Shown piece by piece: positions 26,514-36,700 of a stretch of 64,000 nucleotides of DNA. The notes beneath the pieces are model-generated. The model had not been told where the DNA came from, made no database searches, and saw nothing but the letters and a program-made list of their open reading frames with translations. Position 1 is the first letter of the stretch. Each line of letters starts with the position of its first letter. Origin of the DNA: Camarhynchus parvulus (Eukaryota > Chordata > Aves > Passeriformes > Thraupidae); NCBI RefSeq assembly GCF_901933205.1, contig NC_044574.1, forward strand, positions 24,152,233-24,216,232, written 5' to 3'. The translations under genes were made by a program, and so were the position numbers.

Positions 26514-27832
26514 TAAGGGGAAAGAAGATAGTGTGCTAGAACAACACGTTCTTTTAAAGTCAAAATTGATTTTAACGTGCAGTGCTAGGTGTGGTCCTTG
26601 TATCATCATCTCTGACAAAAAATTAGCATTAGCAGCAGAGTAAGATCCTGAACCTCTAATATACTAGATGGTAGTAGGGTATGCTAATCTGTTTTAATTG
26701 TCTATAATTTTTAATTGCTGTCATACACCTATTTGTGATTAAACTATATATACACTGAAATTGGCTAGTGTATCTTTGTATTGTAACTTCTGTAGTGCTA
26801 TAATTTTCTTAAAGTCACAGGAACAGTCAGGCCTTGCTGTTTTAAATCACCTTTTAAGGACAGAACCTTAAGCAATTCTTTATTCCAAAAATGGAAAGAT
26901 ATCAGTATGGATAGTGTAATAGAATTTAATCTTGAATGTGGATTCAAAAATCTTTTTCATAAAATCTCAGCATTACTTTTTAACTTCTCTGCAGAAGCTA
27001 GCTCTGTGATAATGGCAGATGTTGTGCAGGTAAGGGAGTTTCATTGCTTAGTTCTGTGCCATCCAGATGGTATAAACTTTTAAAATTAATTGAAAAATTC
27101 ATCTTTTACTTGTATTCAAGGACTGAGGCACAAAATGCTAATGTAAGGGCTCAGAGGGGAAATATAGTTCTCCTGCATATTTGAGAAAATGTGAAGCCCT
27201 TTCAAGAAAATCTAATAAACATAATAATCGCAGGCTGCTGACACTAAGGAAAAAGCACCTCATTCGCTCTTTCTTTTATGCAGCGATTTACTGGTCCCTA
27301 CTGATTTTCAAATTGGATCACTGCAGTAAATTATCCATACCAGTACCTGTGAAAGAAAGCACTGGGATCCATATTTGTTCAGTGCTGTGCTTAAATCAGC
27401 AAGAATGCTAAATTTGATGGTATGAAATTGGAAATACCAAGGGCTTCTCTCAGTGAATGAGCAAGTAGTTCCATTTGTAATTTATTGTGACCCTTTTTCA
27501 CTGTATGTGCTTTGTATGTCAAATATTTATTTTGAAACAAATTAAATAGTTTTCTGTATTGATACCTATTGTTTTGTTGATGTTCTTGAAATCGAACTGT
27601 GTATTGCTTCTGGATTTTAAATATTACCAGTGTGTGTTGCAAAACAGCACTTATTTAAGTTCAAATCTCTGAGTGAGTTTGAGTTACTGACCAACAGCTT
27701 TGTGTTAAGTGTTCCAGGTGCATCTTGGGTGGGTTTTTTTTGTGTATGTGTTTAGAATAGTGCAGAATGCAGTGAGCTACTGCAGCACCTTGTTTACTTT
27801 TTCTAGAGAAACAGGAAGATTAAGGTGTATAT

Positions 27833-27850
27833 AAAAAAAAAAAAAAAAAA
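27833..27850 (+). repeat. Poly(A) run of 18
   Basis: Eighteen consecutive A, preceded by GTGTATAT. No target-site duplication or retrocopy is seen upstream, so it looks like a simple homopolymer and not a retrogene tail. Confidence 0.9.
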
Positions 27851-28305
27851 GAGCTGATCCCTGCCTTTAATTCTTGGAAATATTCTGCTTTATATCTGGC
27901 ATAGATAATATCAGGTCCTGTGGAAAAAAATCTACCTATGTGCCCAGTCCACTGCTATATTTTCAGTGCAGGTGTTAGCAGAGAAAGTTGTATACCTGTG
28001 TTTTGGCATGAGGAAACTGCTTTACCTGGAACAAGTGCAGATCATGATATTTTCATTTGCTATGTGTGTCCCTATAAATATTCACTCATGTTACTTTGCC
28101 AGTGTTAACAGTATGTTAGATGAAGATGATGCATCAGTTGAGACATTTCACAGGAAAATGAAGCTGAAAATCAGAAATTGTAAAAGATGCAGGACTAGAT
28201 TATCTGTAGGATTTAAAGAAGTATCAACTATAGTTTTCATGAAGGTAGAAATGCAATAGAAAAAGAAGGTAGAAGAATGGGGAGAAAAATAATGAGAACA
28301 CAGAA

Positions 28306-28490
28306 AATCACAGAATCATAGAATATACTGAATTGGAAGGGACCAATCAGCAAGTCCAGCTCCTGGCCCTATGCAGGACACCAAGAATCACACCAATTCT
28401 CTGATATAAAGATGTCTGGAAATCCTGCTGGATGCTCTGTTGCTTTCACAAACCCCATTTCACCATTCATGGTTTCATGCCATCAGTACC
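28306..28490 (-). mobile_element. CR1 LINE 3' fragment, diverged
   Basis: Begins AATCACAGAATCATAGAAT and TTGGAAGGGACC, followed by CCAGCTCCTGGCCCTATGCA, which aligns with the same CR1 tail as the copy at 15.5 kb. The middle is strongly diverged, and the match returns near TTTCATGCCATCAG. It lies in the TMEM33-SLC30A9 interval or a long TMEM33 3' UTR. Confidence 0.82.
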
Positions 28491-28820
28491 TTCTGGATAG
28501 TACTTAAGTTTTCAAGTAAATGATGTGTAATTTATTCTCCATTAAAATACTGTTGAAATAGCCACACTGTACAGGAGCGGACAGTCTAATCTTGATTTAC
28601 TTAAAATGGAAAACAGCTGCAGTGGAATTATGTGTTCTTCTCTTATTATGTTTGAAAGTTCTGCAGTGAAAAAGTAAAGGAAGAAATAATCTGGGCTTCC
28701 TGGCCCTTTTTTTTTGGCTGTTCTCTTTCCATGTTGCTTTGCTGTATTTTTCTTGGCAATCTGGGGGAGACCTTGAATGTGCAACTCATGAGGTTTTGTC
28801 CTGATGTATGTTTGCATAGA

Positions 28821-28868
28821 ACATGATATAACTTAGTATTAAGTTATAACATGATGTAACTTAGTATT
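28821..28868 (+). repeat. 28-bp period duplication
   Basis: ACATGATATAACTTAGTATT and ACATGATGTAACTTAGTATT are separated by eight bases, with one mismatch in 20. AT-rich and noncoding. Confidence 0.85.
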
Positions 28869-29911
28869 TTAATATTTTGGGATTTATTTTGTTTTAATCT
28901 AGAAAATCTGACCAAATGGATGTCTCCATACTATGATCCCTTTCAACATACTTTCTGCTGTAACAACTTCAGTTATGTTCTGACTAAAGCACAGCAAAAA
29001 TAATTGTGAATCCTTTCAGTGATAAAGTTTAAATCAAAGCCATGGATGAAAAGTTTTTTGTAATGGGAGATGGAAATCTGAAGTTGACTTTCTGAATTTT
29101 CATATGTCTAGTGGCATTTTCAGTTGTGTAACTGTATAATACAGAGAAACATTGAAGGCTTAGAAAACTACAGGTACAGCAACAAGCATCAAGTTCAGCA
29201 TGCATTTGAGCATCCAATGGCTCTATTCACATTTCTAATTATGTCAAATTTTTTAACATCACTCTGGGGCAGAAGTAAGATGTCCAGTTGCATTAATATG
29301 TACTGTGAATGGATGATGTGTATATATACTTACATCAGTAGATAAATAACTAAATAAAATGTAGTACTTTGGGTTTTTTCCCTTTTTGGAAATGGTGAAA
29401 CACTTTGCACTTCATGATGAAACAGCCTCTTCCTGTTCTCTGGCATCCTTCTCTCTTTGCAGAGTGTTACACATTTGTAAGGGAATTAGTTGTTAAAGAA
29501 GATTGTTGCACTGTACAGGTGTATCTAATATACTGCCTTTATGCACTTCAAAACTACTAATTGAGGTTATTTCACATTCTTGTAATTCTTTTTTTTTTCT
29601 TACAAGCAAAAGAAGCTGCTTTTAAGCTGGTCCTTGGTTGGTTCATGCAAGAAATTATAGGACAAGGAGCAAGAGACGAGCTGATTAAAGAAGCTTCCTC
29701 CAGTCCTGTGTTCTTATGCATGTCTGTATATTACTGTAGAGAATGAGTAGGTGTTTCAGTATTTTATGTATTACGTACCTAGTATTGTTTTTAAGAATTT
29801 TAAGCTAGCTTTCTTGCTTTTGGATGAAGGTAAGTGCTGCTAACCTTAAGAGTTCTTTTTCCTTACTGAGAGGATGGAAAATTTATTTGATTGTATGATT
29901 TGTCTGTTTGA

Positions 29912-29917
29912 AATAAA
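29912..29917 (+). terminator. TMEM33: Candidate distal TMEM33 polyadenylation signal
   Basis: AATAAA in the context TGTTTGAAATAAAATTG, followed within 30 bases by TGTGCT and T-rich sequence. It would close a 3' UTR of about 7.2 kb. The alternative is that transcription ends at the 26074 signal and this hexamer is chance in AT-rich DNA. Confidence 0.3.
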
Positions 29918-32835
29918 ATTGAATTCTTCCTCCATGTGCTAATTTTATTCCAAATCACTGACCTCTAGTGGCTGGTTTGCAACTATGAAGCTAAAAATTT
30001 TAGTAATGTAATGTGCTCCTCCTGAGTCTATTGGCTACAGGAAAGTAATTTTCAGTTTAAATTTCTCAGGAGAATGATGCCTCTTCACGATTTACTGTCC
30101 TTTGGCAGTTACTAGCTGCTGCTGGGGTTGAGCTGTCTTGTTGAGGACTCCTGCCCCCAGAATGAACTGCATGTGAATAACTGGAAACACTTATCCATGT
30201 GCTGGAAATGAAAATATTTACTTTTGGTTTATGTAGATCTTTGACCTAATGACCATGAAATAGCTTTACAGAGCTGCATGACCCAGAGTGGTGTTATGCA
30301 AGCTTCTGAAGATGCACCATTCCCTGCTTCAGAAGAGTCATTCCACTTGTGAACCCGCCTGTCACAAAATATTGTCTCATTTTCTGTGAATTTAAATGGT
30401 TTCCCTGAAAAACATAAAGGCTGTTTGGGATCACTGGACATTATGTAATTATGTATTCACTCTTTTTTTCTACTATTGGTATGTATCTGCTTTGTGTTAA
30501 TTGTATAAGTGTAGGATCATAAAAGGTACAAAAATCAAAAGCCTTTCCCTTTTCCTTTTTTCTCCTTGCTATGCTATATGAGAGACCCACAAGGCAGGAT
30601 ATGATGGAAGTCCTGAAGAGTAATTTAAACTATATTAAGTCAATATCATCAGCTCTTCCAGTGGATCTGGGGACATTGCAAATCTCTCTCCACTGTATGA
30701 ACTTGAAATTGTTAATGAATTTCAGATTAAAAAATATTCAAATTTGCTTTATATTACTTCATTTTTCATACAACACTAAAAATCCTTCATTTCTTATTAG
30801 GCTTTACATATCACGTATTTCTTGCTAGATAGTAATACTGGAGAACCATGATGGATTGTTGTAGCTAGAGTAGTACAGTCAGTTACTGAGTTATTTTAAA
30901 TAACAGGGATGAGGAAAAAAGTTTTCAAAGACCTATATTTCAATCCAGTCACCTGTCTTTCCTGGTCTGCAACCAGTTCTATGTAAACTTTTCAAGTGTC
31001 TCCATAAAACAGGTTCTAAATCTTAAAAGGTTGTAACCATAGTCCCTGTTCTTCCTGAAGACCTGGTAAGGCAACTTAACCCTATAATTTTTTGTAGGTA
31101 AGGAATATGCTGTATAAAAAAGGGTTCTAGAGTTTTTGCAAAAGGAGGCTTGAGGAAATGACTGATATGGTAGCAAGTCTCCACCCTCTTATGAGCAACA
31201 TACCAAGATCTTCACACAACTGTCCCCTAGACAAGGTTCAGGTGGCACAAAAGCCCATGTACAAGCATGGTATATAGAAATAATATTTTTTTATCACTTT
31301 AGCATTTAGCAACTTGAATGTAAATGAGACTGGTATTTTTTTACTAACATGATTTTATGAAATACAGGCTTAAAGCAGCCAGTTTGGATGTCCTGAAATA
31401 CCATGCAATTTATGATGCTTTTCTGTTCATTGCTAGTGATTGATAACTAATGGTTGGGATGCTCATAAATAAGGTTGATATTTTTTTCTTAGGATGCTGC
31501 AGCTTCATGCCAGGAGTCTTGGTACTTCATCAGCAATTGCTTTATGTACTTGGCTGTCCCATATGCAGAGTAGGTTGTTATCAATGCTCTTTTATTTGCT
31601 GTTTGTCTCCATTAGTTTTCAGTGTTTGCCAATATAAAGGGTCATGCACAGCAGCTGATTGTGTAAATCCTGGTTGACTGCCGCACCTAGTATCTATTAA
31701 TCTGTCTATGATATTCCAGTTTTATTCTTTTCCTTCCTGTTTCATACTTATAGTGCCAAAACCAGACACAAATTCAGTTATTCAGATGGATAAAAGAATA
31801 TGAAATAGTTAGTGGTTCCATTTGGTTTTAGAGAGGAAACAATAAACCTAAACTAAGCATCTCTTCTGGAGTATAGCAGTGACTCTTCAGGTACAAATGT
31901 TTCAAGAATTTCTCTATGTTTTCAAACATCTTTATATAGGGGAAAAAATAGGGACTCTTAACCTCCTTTTTCTTTTTTAACTGTTAGGCCCTTGCCAAAA
32001 TAACAAGCAGCCAGCAAATATATCAGCTGCATGTTAGACTCCAACATTGACCTCACCTGTGCTACTTTACAACTTGCCATCAATTTAGTATTTAACTCCA
32101 GTGCTGTACATCTGGTATTTAATGACACAGCATCTGTTGCAATGCTTCTGATTCATTTGGTATGGCTGCATTTGTACTTCTGGGAAGATGAGTGTTAATT
32201 ATTCTGTGGAAGTATTCTGCCTCAATCTACCTCCCCTGGGCTTCTAGGAAAACTTGTTTTGGCAATCCTGCTCGCTAGGCAGCCAGTAAAGATGTGCCAA
32301 CAAACTTTGTTTTAAAATTTGATTGTGTATGTTAAAGACAGGCACCATAATAGCTCTCCTCAGTGATCAATTGCTTTGTGGATTATCAGGTACATTAATT
32401 ATCCAAATTCCCTGTCAACCTAACTTCTGCTGAAGTCCCATGTTCCTCCCAGTGTGCAAATGAAGACAAGGAAGCCTGAGACATTTTCTCAGTCATGTAA
32501 ACCAATATCAAAGCTATACTGGAAAAAACCCTTTTATAAATAAAGAGTGTAATACAGTGCCAGTGGGGCTGATTACAGGCATGGTCCTGAGCCAGGCTGT
32601 AGGTCAGCAGGGCAGGAGGTGTCACAGCTGGGCACAGCAGCCCTTACAACCCTGGAGTACAGGATCAGCCACATGGCGCTCTCCCTGGAGGAAGACATAA
32701 TTTTAAATCTCATTTTATCAGCACTGATCTGGAATGTGCATTTTAGGGGATGGCTTAGGCTAGGGGACCACATTTTCATCTAGAAATCATGCAAACAGAT
32801 TTCATGTACATGCTTTAATGTTGTCTATGTCCAGG

Positions 32836-33248
32836 GAAAGGCAATGGCGAATGGTCTGGACCACAAGTCTTGTGGGGAGTTTTTGAGGGAGCTGGAGGTA
32901 TTTATGCTGGAGAAAAGGAAGCTCAGGGGAAACTTTACCATTTTCTACAACTGTCTGAAAGGAGGTTGTAGCCAGGTAGGAGTCAGGCTCTTTTCTCAGA
33001 TAGCAAGTGACAGGACGAGAAGACAGTCTGAAGCTGTGCCAGGGGAAACTTAGATTGGACATCAGGAAGAATTTCTTCAAAAAAGGGTCATTAGACATTG
33101 GAATGGGCTGTCCAGGGAGGCGGTGCAGCCACCATCCCTGGAGGTGTTCGAGAAAAGACTGGCCGTGACATGGTCTAGTTGACAAGGTGGTGTTCAGTCA
33201 TAGATTGAACTCGATGATCTCGGAGGTCCTTTCTGTGACCCTACTAAA
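32836..33248 (+). mobile_element. CR1 LINE 3' end next to the SLC30A9 promoter
   Basis: In sense orientation: GGAGCTGGAGGTATTTATGC, CTGAAAGGAGGTTGTAGCCA, GACAGGACGAGAAGACAG, TTAGATTGGACATCAGGAAG, CCATCCCTGGAGGTGTTCGA, then the tail ACTCGATGATCTCGGAGGTC. These are canonical CR1 3' blocks in the right order over about 410 bases. It is 5'-truncated and ends about 370 bases before the SLC30A9 ATG. Confidence 0.93.
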
Positions 33249-33416
33249 AAATTCTCTAATGTGTGTTTCACCCGTGCTAAGCAATTCAACGCCCGTACGT
33301 TTGTTACACGTAGCCGTATGCATTACCCTCCACCAGGCACGGTAACAGACCAGGGGCCGCTCCCGAGCCCCTTCCCGGGGCCGGCCCGGGAGACGCGGCC
33401 TCGCTCCCCGGGCCAG

Positions 33417-33450
33417 GCGCAGGCGCGGCGGGCGGGGCGGGTGAGTCAGC
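33417..33450 (+). promoter_or_regulatory. Motif cluster: NRF1-like site, GC box, TGAGTCAGC
   Basis: Three adjoining motifs lie about 170-200 bases before the SLC30A9 ATG: GCGCAGGCGC (one mismatch to the NRF1 palindrome), GGGGCGGG (SP1 type) and TGAGTCAGC (AP-1 core, and also fits the NRF2/small-Maf element). NRF1 is a common regulator of nuclear genes for mitochondrial proteins. Occupancy is inferred only. Confidence 0.45.
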
Positions 33451-33616
33451 GGCGGCTCCGCGGTGCCCCCGCACATCCGGGTGCCGCGGCACCGCCCACC
33501 GCCGGCCTCCGGCCACCGCCGCCGCCCGGGGCCAGCGGGGCTCCGCCGCAGCCGCGCCGGCCTCCGCCGATGCGAATCGCCGCCCGCCTGCCGGCCGCTG
33601 CCGAGCGGCCGCCGCC

Positions 33617-33713
33617 ATGATGCCGGCCCTGGCCGCCCAGCGGCGGGGCTGCCGCGGCCTCTACCGCCTGTACCTGCGGTGCCAGGCGGCGCCGCGGCCC
33701 CGCGCCTGCCACG
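33617..33713 (+). CDS. SLC30A9: SLC30A9 coding exon 1 (presequence)
   Basis: Encodes residues 1-32, MMPALAAQRRGCRGLYRLY onward. It has about eight Arg, one His and no Asp or Glu, and is amphipathic in part, as expected of a mitochondrial targeting peptide. The donor is GTGAGT. Divergent from mammals apart from the MxPxLAA start. Confidence 0.88.
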
Positions 33714-36700
33714 GTGAGTGCTGCGGGGCCCGGGCCGCTGCGCCGCGCCGGCCGGGGCTTGTCGGGAGCTGTGACGGAGCTCCGCCTTCGCCTGGGGCGC
33801 AGCGAGTGCCGGCGCTCGCAGGCGGTGGTGGCAGCCGGGGTCCCTCCCGAGGCGGTAGCACCGCTCTCGGCCGCGGGCACCCGCGGTCCGGGGAGCGCCG
33901 GCTGCTTCCTGAGGGTCGGCTGTAAAACGAAGGAAAACGTGCGGGCGTTTTGCCAGCGCGGTGCGGGGCCGGGCTGTCCTCGGCCGGGCTGTGCCAGCCC
34001 CGTCTGACGCACAGCGGGCGCGTCATGCCCGTGCCGGGCCCAAGCTTGCGGGAATTACATAAAATATAGCACGGGCTTGCGGGGCTTGTGTTGGTCCGAA
34101 GAGGCCACACATCTCATGGAATTTTAATTCCGAGCATTTTCCCCCTTTTTTGTGTAATCACAGTTAAATTGCAGCAAATGCTCTTTTTCTTTAGCTGTTT
34201 CTTGTGTGTGCATGAATTAGGAAAAATGCCCTCTAAATGTGCTGATTAGGGTTCCCTTTTTTAACTGCTCCAGCATTACCAAAGCTTAGGAAACAACAAT
34301 GCTCATCTTGTGCCACGTATTTATTGTAGGGTTTTATAAGTTCGTAGTCAGTAAGTTCAGTGAACTGCGTTGAGTTCAGTACTAAGGGCTTTTGTCACAT
34401 TGTGACAACTGTCAGTACGAGCTGTCCTTTTTTTTTGGAAATTTTTCCTTCAGTAAGGTTCAGGTCGGTGCATGTAGACATGCAGGTGTGCAGAAGACTA
34501 AAACAAAAAAGGAAAGCTGTTGAGACTTTTACAGAATGGACAGTTCTGTAAAATATTATATTTTTTTTGTGAGAGAGCTGTGTTATTCATGGTTAAGTGG
34601 TCATGCTTTGTATGACTTTATTTACTGGCATCTCTTAATTATTTTTAAAAATGTATTTATTTTTTAGTGAGTGCTTTCCAAAGCAGACAATTTCCCTGCT
34701 GCATTTCTGGTTGGAGGTGTTATTTACCCTCTCTACAGAAGTATTGTGCTCCCTAAAAGAAACTGATTACTAATACAGGTTGGTCTGTACTGCAACTCTG
34801 CTTTTGGCTAATCTTTTGAGATGGAAGATTGCCTACCCAGGGTGGTTTCTCAATGGACTTTTTACATATTCATATTGTAATTTGTCTCTTGTGAATGCTG
34901 CAAAATTTAAGACACTTCCCTGTAAAATGTTTTGTACAATGTTTGTTTTTCTATGTGATTTCTGTAGCAACTGTGTAATTTGCACGCAGTTCAGTTTCTC
35001 TTCATCAGTAAGCCGTGATTTGTACAGAGTGTGCACAGAGTGAAATGAAATGGCAACCATGGCTAATGATTTTGTAGTCATCTGTATTTGTTCTTTTATC
35101 AATAAATGGTTTTTAAAGACTTTGAGGCAGTATGACTAGAATGAGACAATGTATCACAAAGCCGATCTTGTCAAATAGCTTTGGTTTTGTTTTTTTTTTT
35201 AACCCTTAAGATCATCCAGAAGTCTCTGGGAAAATGCATACTGGAGTGTGGGAAAAACTTTCTAGTGTTAAAATGAAATTTAAAAGTGGATGTTTGAAGG
35301 GAGGTAGTGCAAGCATGCTATGTACTCTCATTTTGTAATTTTACCCATAAACATGGGTAAAATGAGCACGAGTCAGTACTTAAAAGCTCACTTTCCATAA
35401 CTTTTGCTGCCAGAGCAGGACTGCTTTTCCTTCTTTTTTCTTCCAAAATGGCTGCCTGAAACAGCTTTTTTTTCTTCCCTTTGTTAGGATGGAAAGTTTC
35501 AATGAAAAGTGGGAGCCTGTCTTATATTCTGCCATGTAATCGCCTGCCTGTGCAGTTGATGAGTCAAGTGAGAGTTTATACCTCCAATGGTCAGAAGAAA
35601 GATCTTGGATCACAAGATACAAATGGATCAGCCCGTGGAGAAACCCTGCATAAAGTTGAAACAGGTAATACTAAGCTACAATAAAGAGTATTTATAAAAA
35701 TGTAAAAGCTTAACATATTTACTGATAACAGTGTTTTTTTTTAATTGTATGATATTGCAATTGCAGAATTCTTATTATTTTGGGTTGTGGGCATCTCTAT
35801 ATGAAATTCAAGTTCATAAGCAGGGAGGAATGCTGAAATTTATTTCTTTGTCATTCTGATATTTTAAGGGTTTAAGTTTAGAGTAATCAAATTTAAAGTG
35901 GTGGTGGAAAAAATGTGGATGTTGAAAGGGCGTCAGTAATTTAAGGGATATGAAATGGGATGTATTACTCATCTTTCAAAACTTTGCTTGTTTATTTGAT
36001 TTTTTTTTTGTAGTATTTCTGGTGTGTTGTGTCAAAGGAATTAATGCTAAAGATTGAATGAGTGCCACTGTTGAGCATTGTGGCATCTCAAGGCCAGGCT
36101 ATAAATGACTGGTAAAGAGGGTTGAGCTGTTTCATCTGCTGTAGCTTTCTAATCTGACAGTTAGAACTGCAGCATTCACATTAAACATTTGATACAGTGT
36201 GCATAACCTGACCCTCCCTGCTGTTTGATTGTCATCTGGTGCTTGTTAGGTGCTTGTGAAATTCAGAACTGTCTTGTCCTTGCTTCATTGTAACATCCTC
36301 TATTTTTGATGCTTGTTAACTGTGGGACTGCGCAGATACAGGCTCGGAAGGCTGTGCTTAGGAGATAACAGATGCTTTTCAAAATGAAAGCTCTCTTTCT
36401 TTGTGCTTTTGTCCACAATGGAGTGGTCTTCTAAAGAAAATTTCCTTTTCCTTGTCAGGATAGCAGATATTTGTTCCTTCTTTAGTAACTTGTAAATTCA
36501 TGGGGCTTGCAACAGTCTTTAAAAGCTAGTAACTGTAGCCAGCCAAGAGGATTACATTCTGATTTTTGGAAGTACAAAAGTGACTCTTAAATATTGTTCA
36601 GTCTTGAAAGTTCTACTATGTCAACCTCTACTTGTCTGAAAAACTGATTGTGAACAGAAGTATTCTGTATCCTTTTTCCTCAGTGATGCACTGTGATTTT

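Larger units (their letters stand above)
26101..32835. other. TMEM33-SLC30A9 interval
   Basis: Holds the 30-bp duplication, the poly(A) run, one CR1, the 28-bp period repeat and a possible distal TMEM33 poly(A) signal. No gene is recognised. The mammalian retrogene DCAF4L1, which lies between these two genes in human, is not seen. Part of the interval may be transcribed as extended TMEM33 3' UTR. Confidence 0.55.
33330..34050 (+). promoter_or_regulatory. SLC30A9: SLC30A9 CpG-island promoter
   Basis: Very high G+C and CpG density covers about 290 bases upstream of the ATG, exon 1 and the first 340 bases of intron 1. No TATA box is seen. It contains GC boxes (GGGGCGGG at 33434-33441), an NRF1-like GCGCAGGCGC at 33417-33426 and an AP-1/antioxidant-type TGAGTCAGC at 33442-33450. 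It starts about 100 bases after the end of a CR1 element. Confidence 0.82.

Noticed and set aside
27833..27850. Poly(A) run as the tail of a processed pseudogene
   Set aside because: Upstream sequence has no gene-like content and no target-site duplication was found.
32802..33185. 127-codon minus-strand frame
   Set aside because: It lies antisense within the CR1 element and is not a host gene.
33446..34110. Minus-strand frames of 149-188 codons over the SLC30A9 island
   Set aside because: Same GC artefact. They are Pro/Arg/Ala-rich, antisense to exon 1 and overlap one another in different frames.
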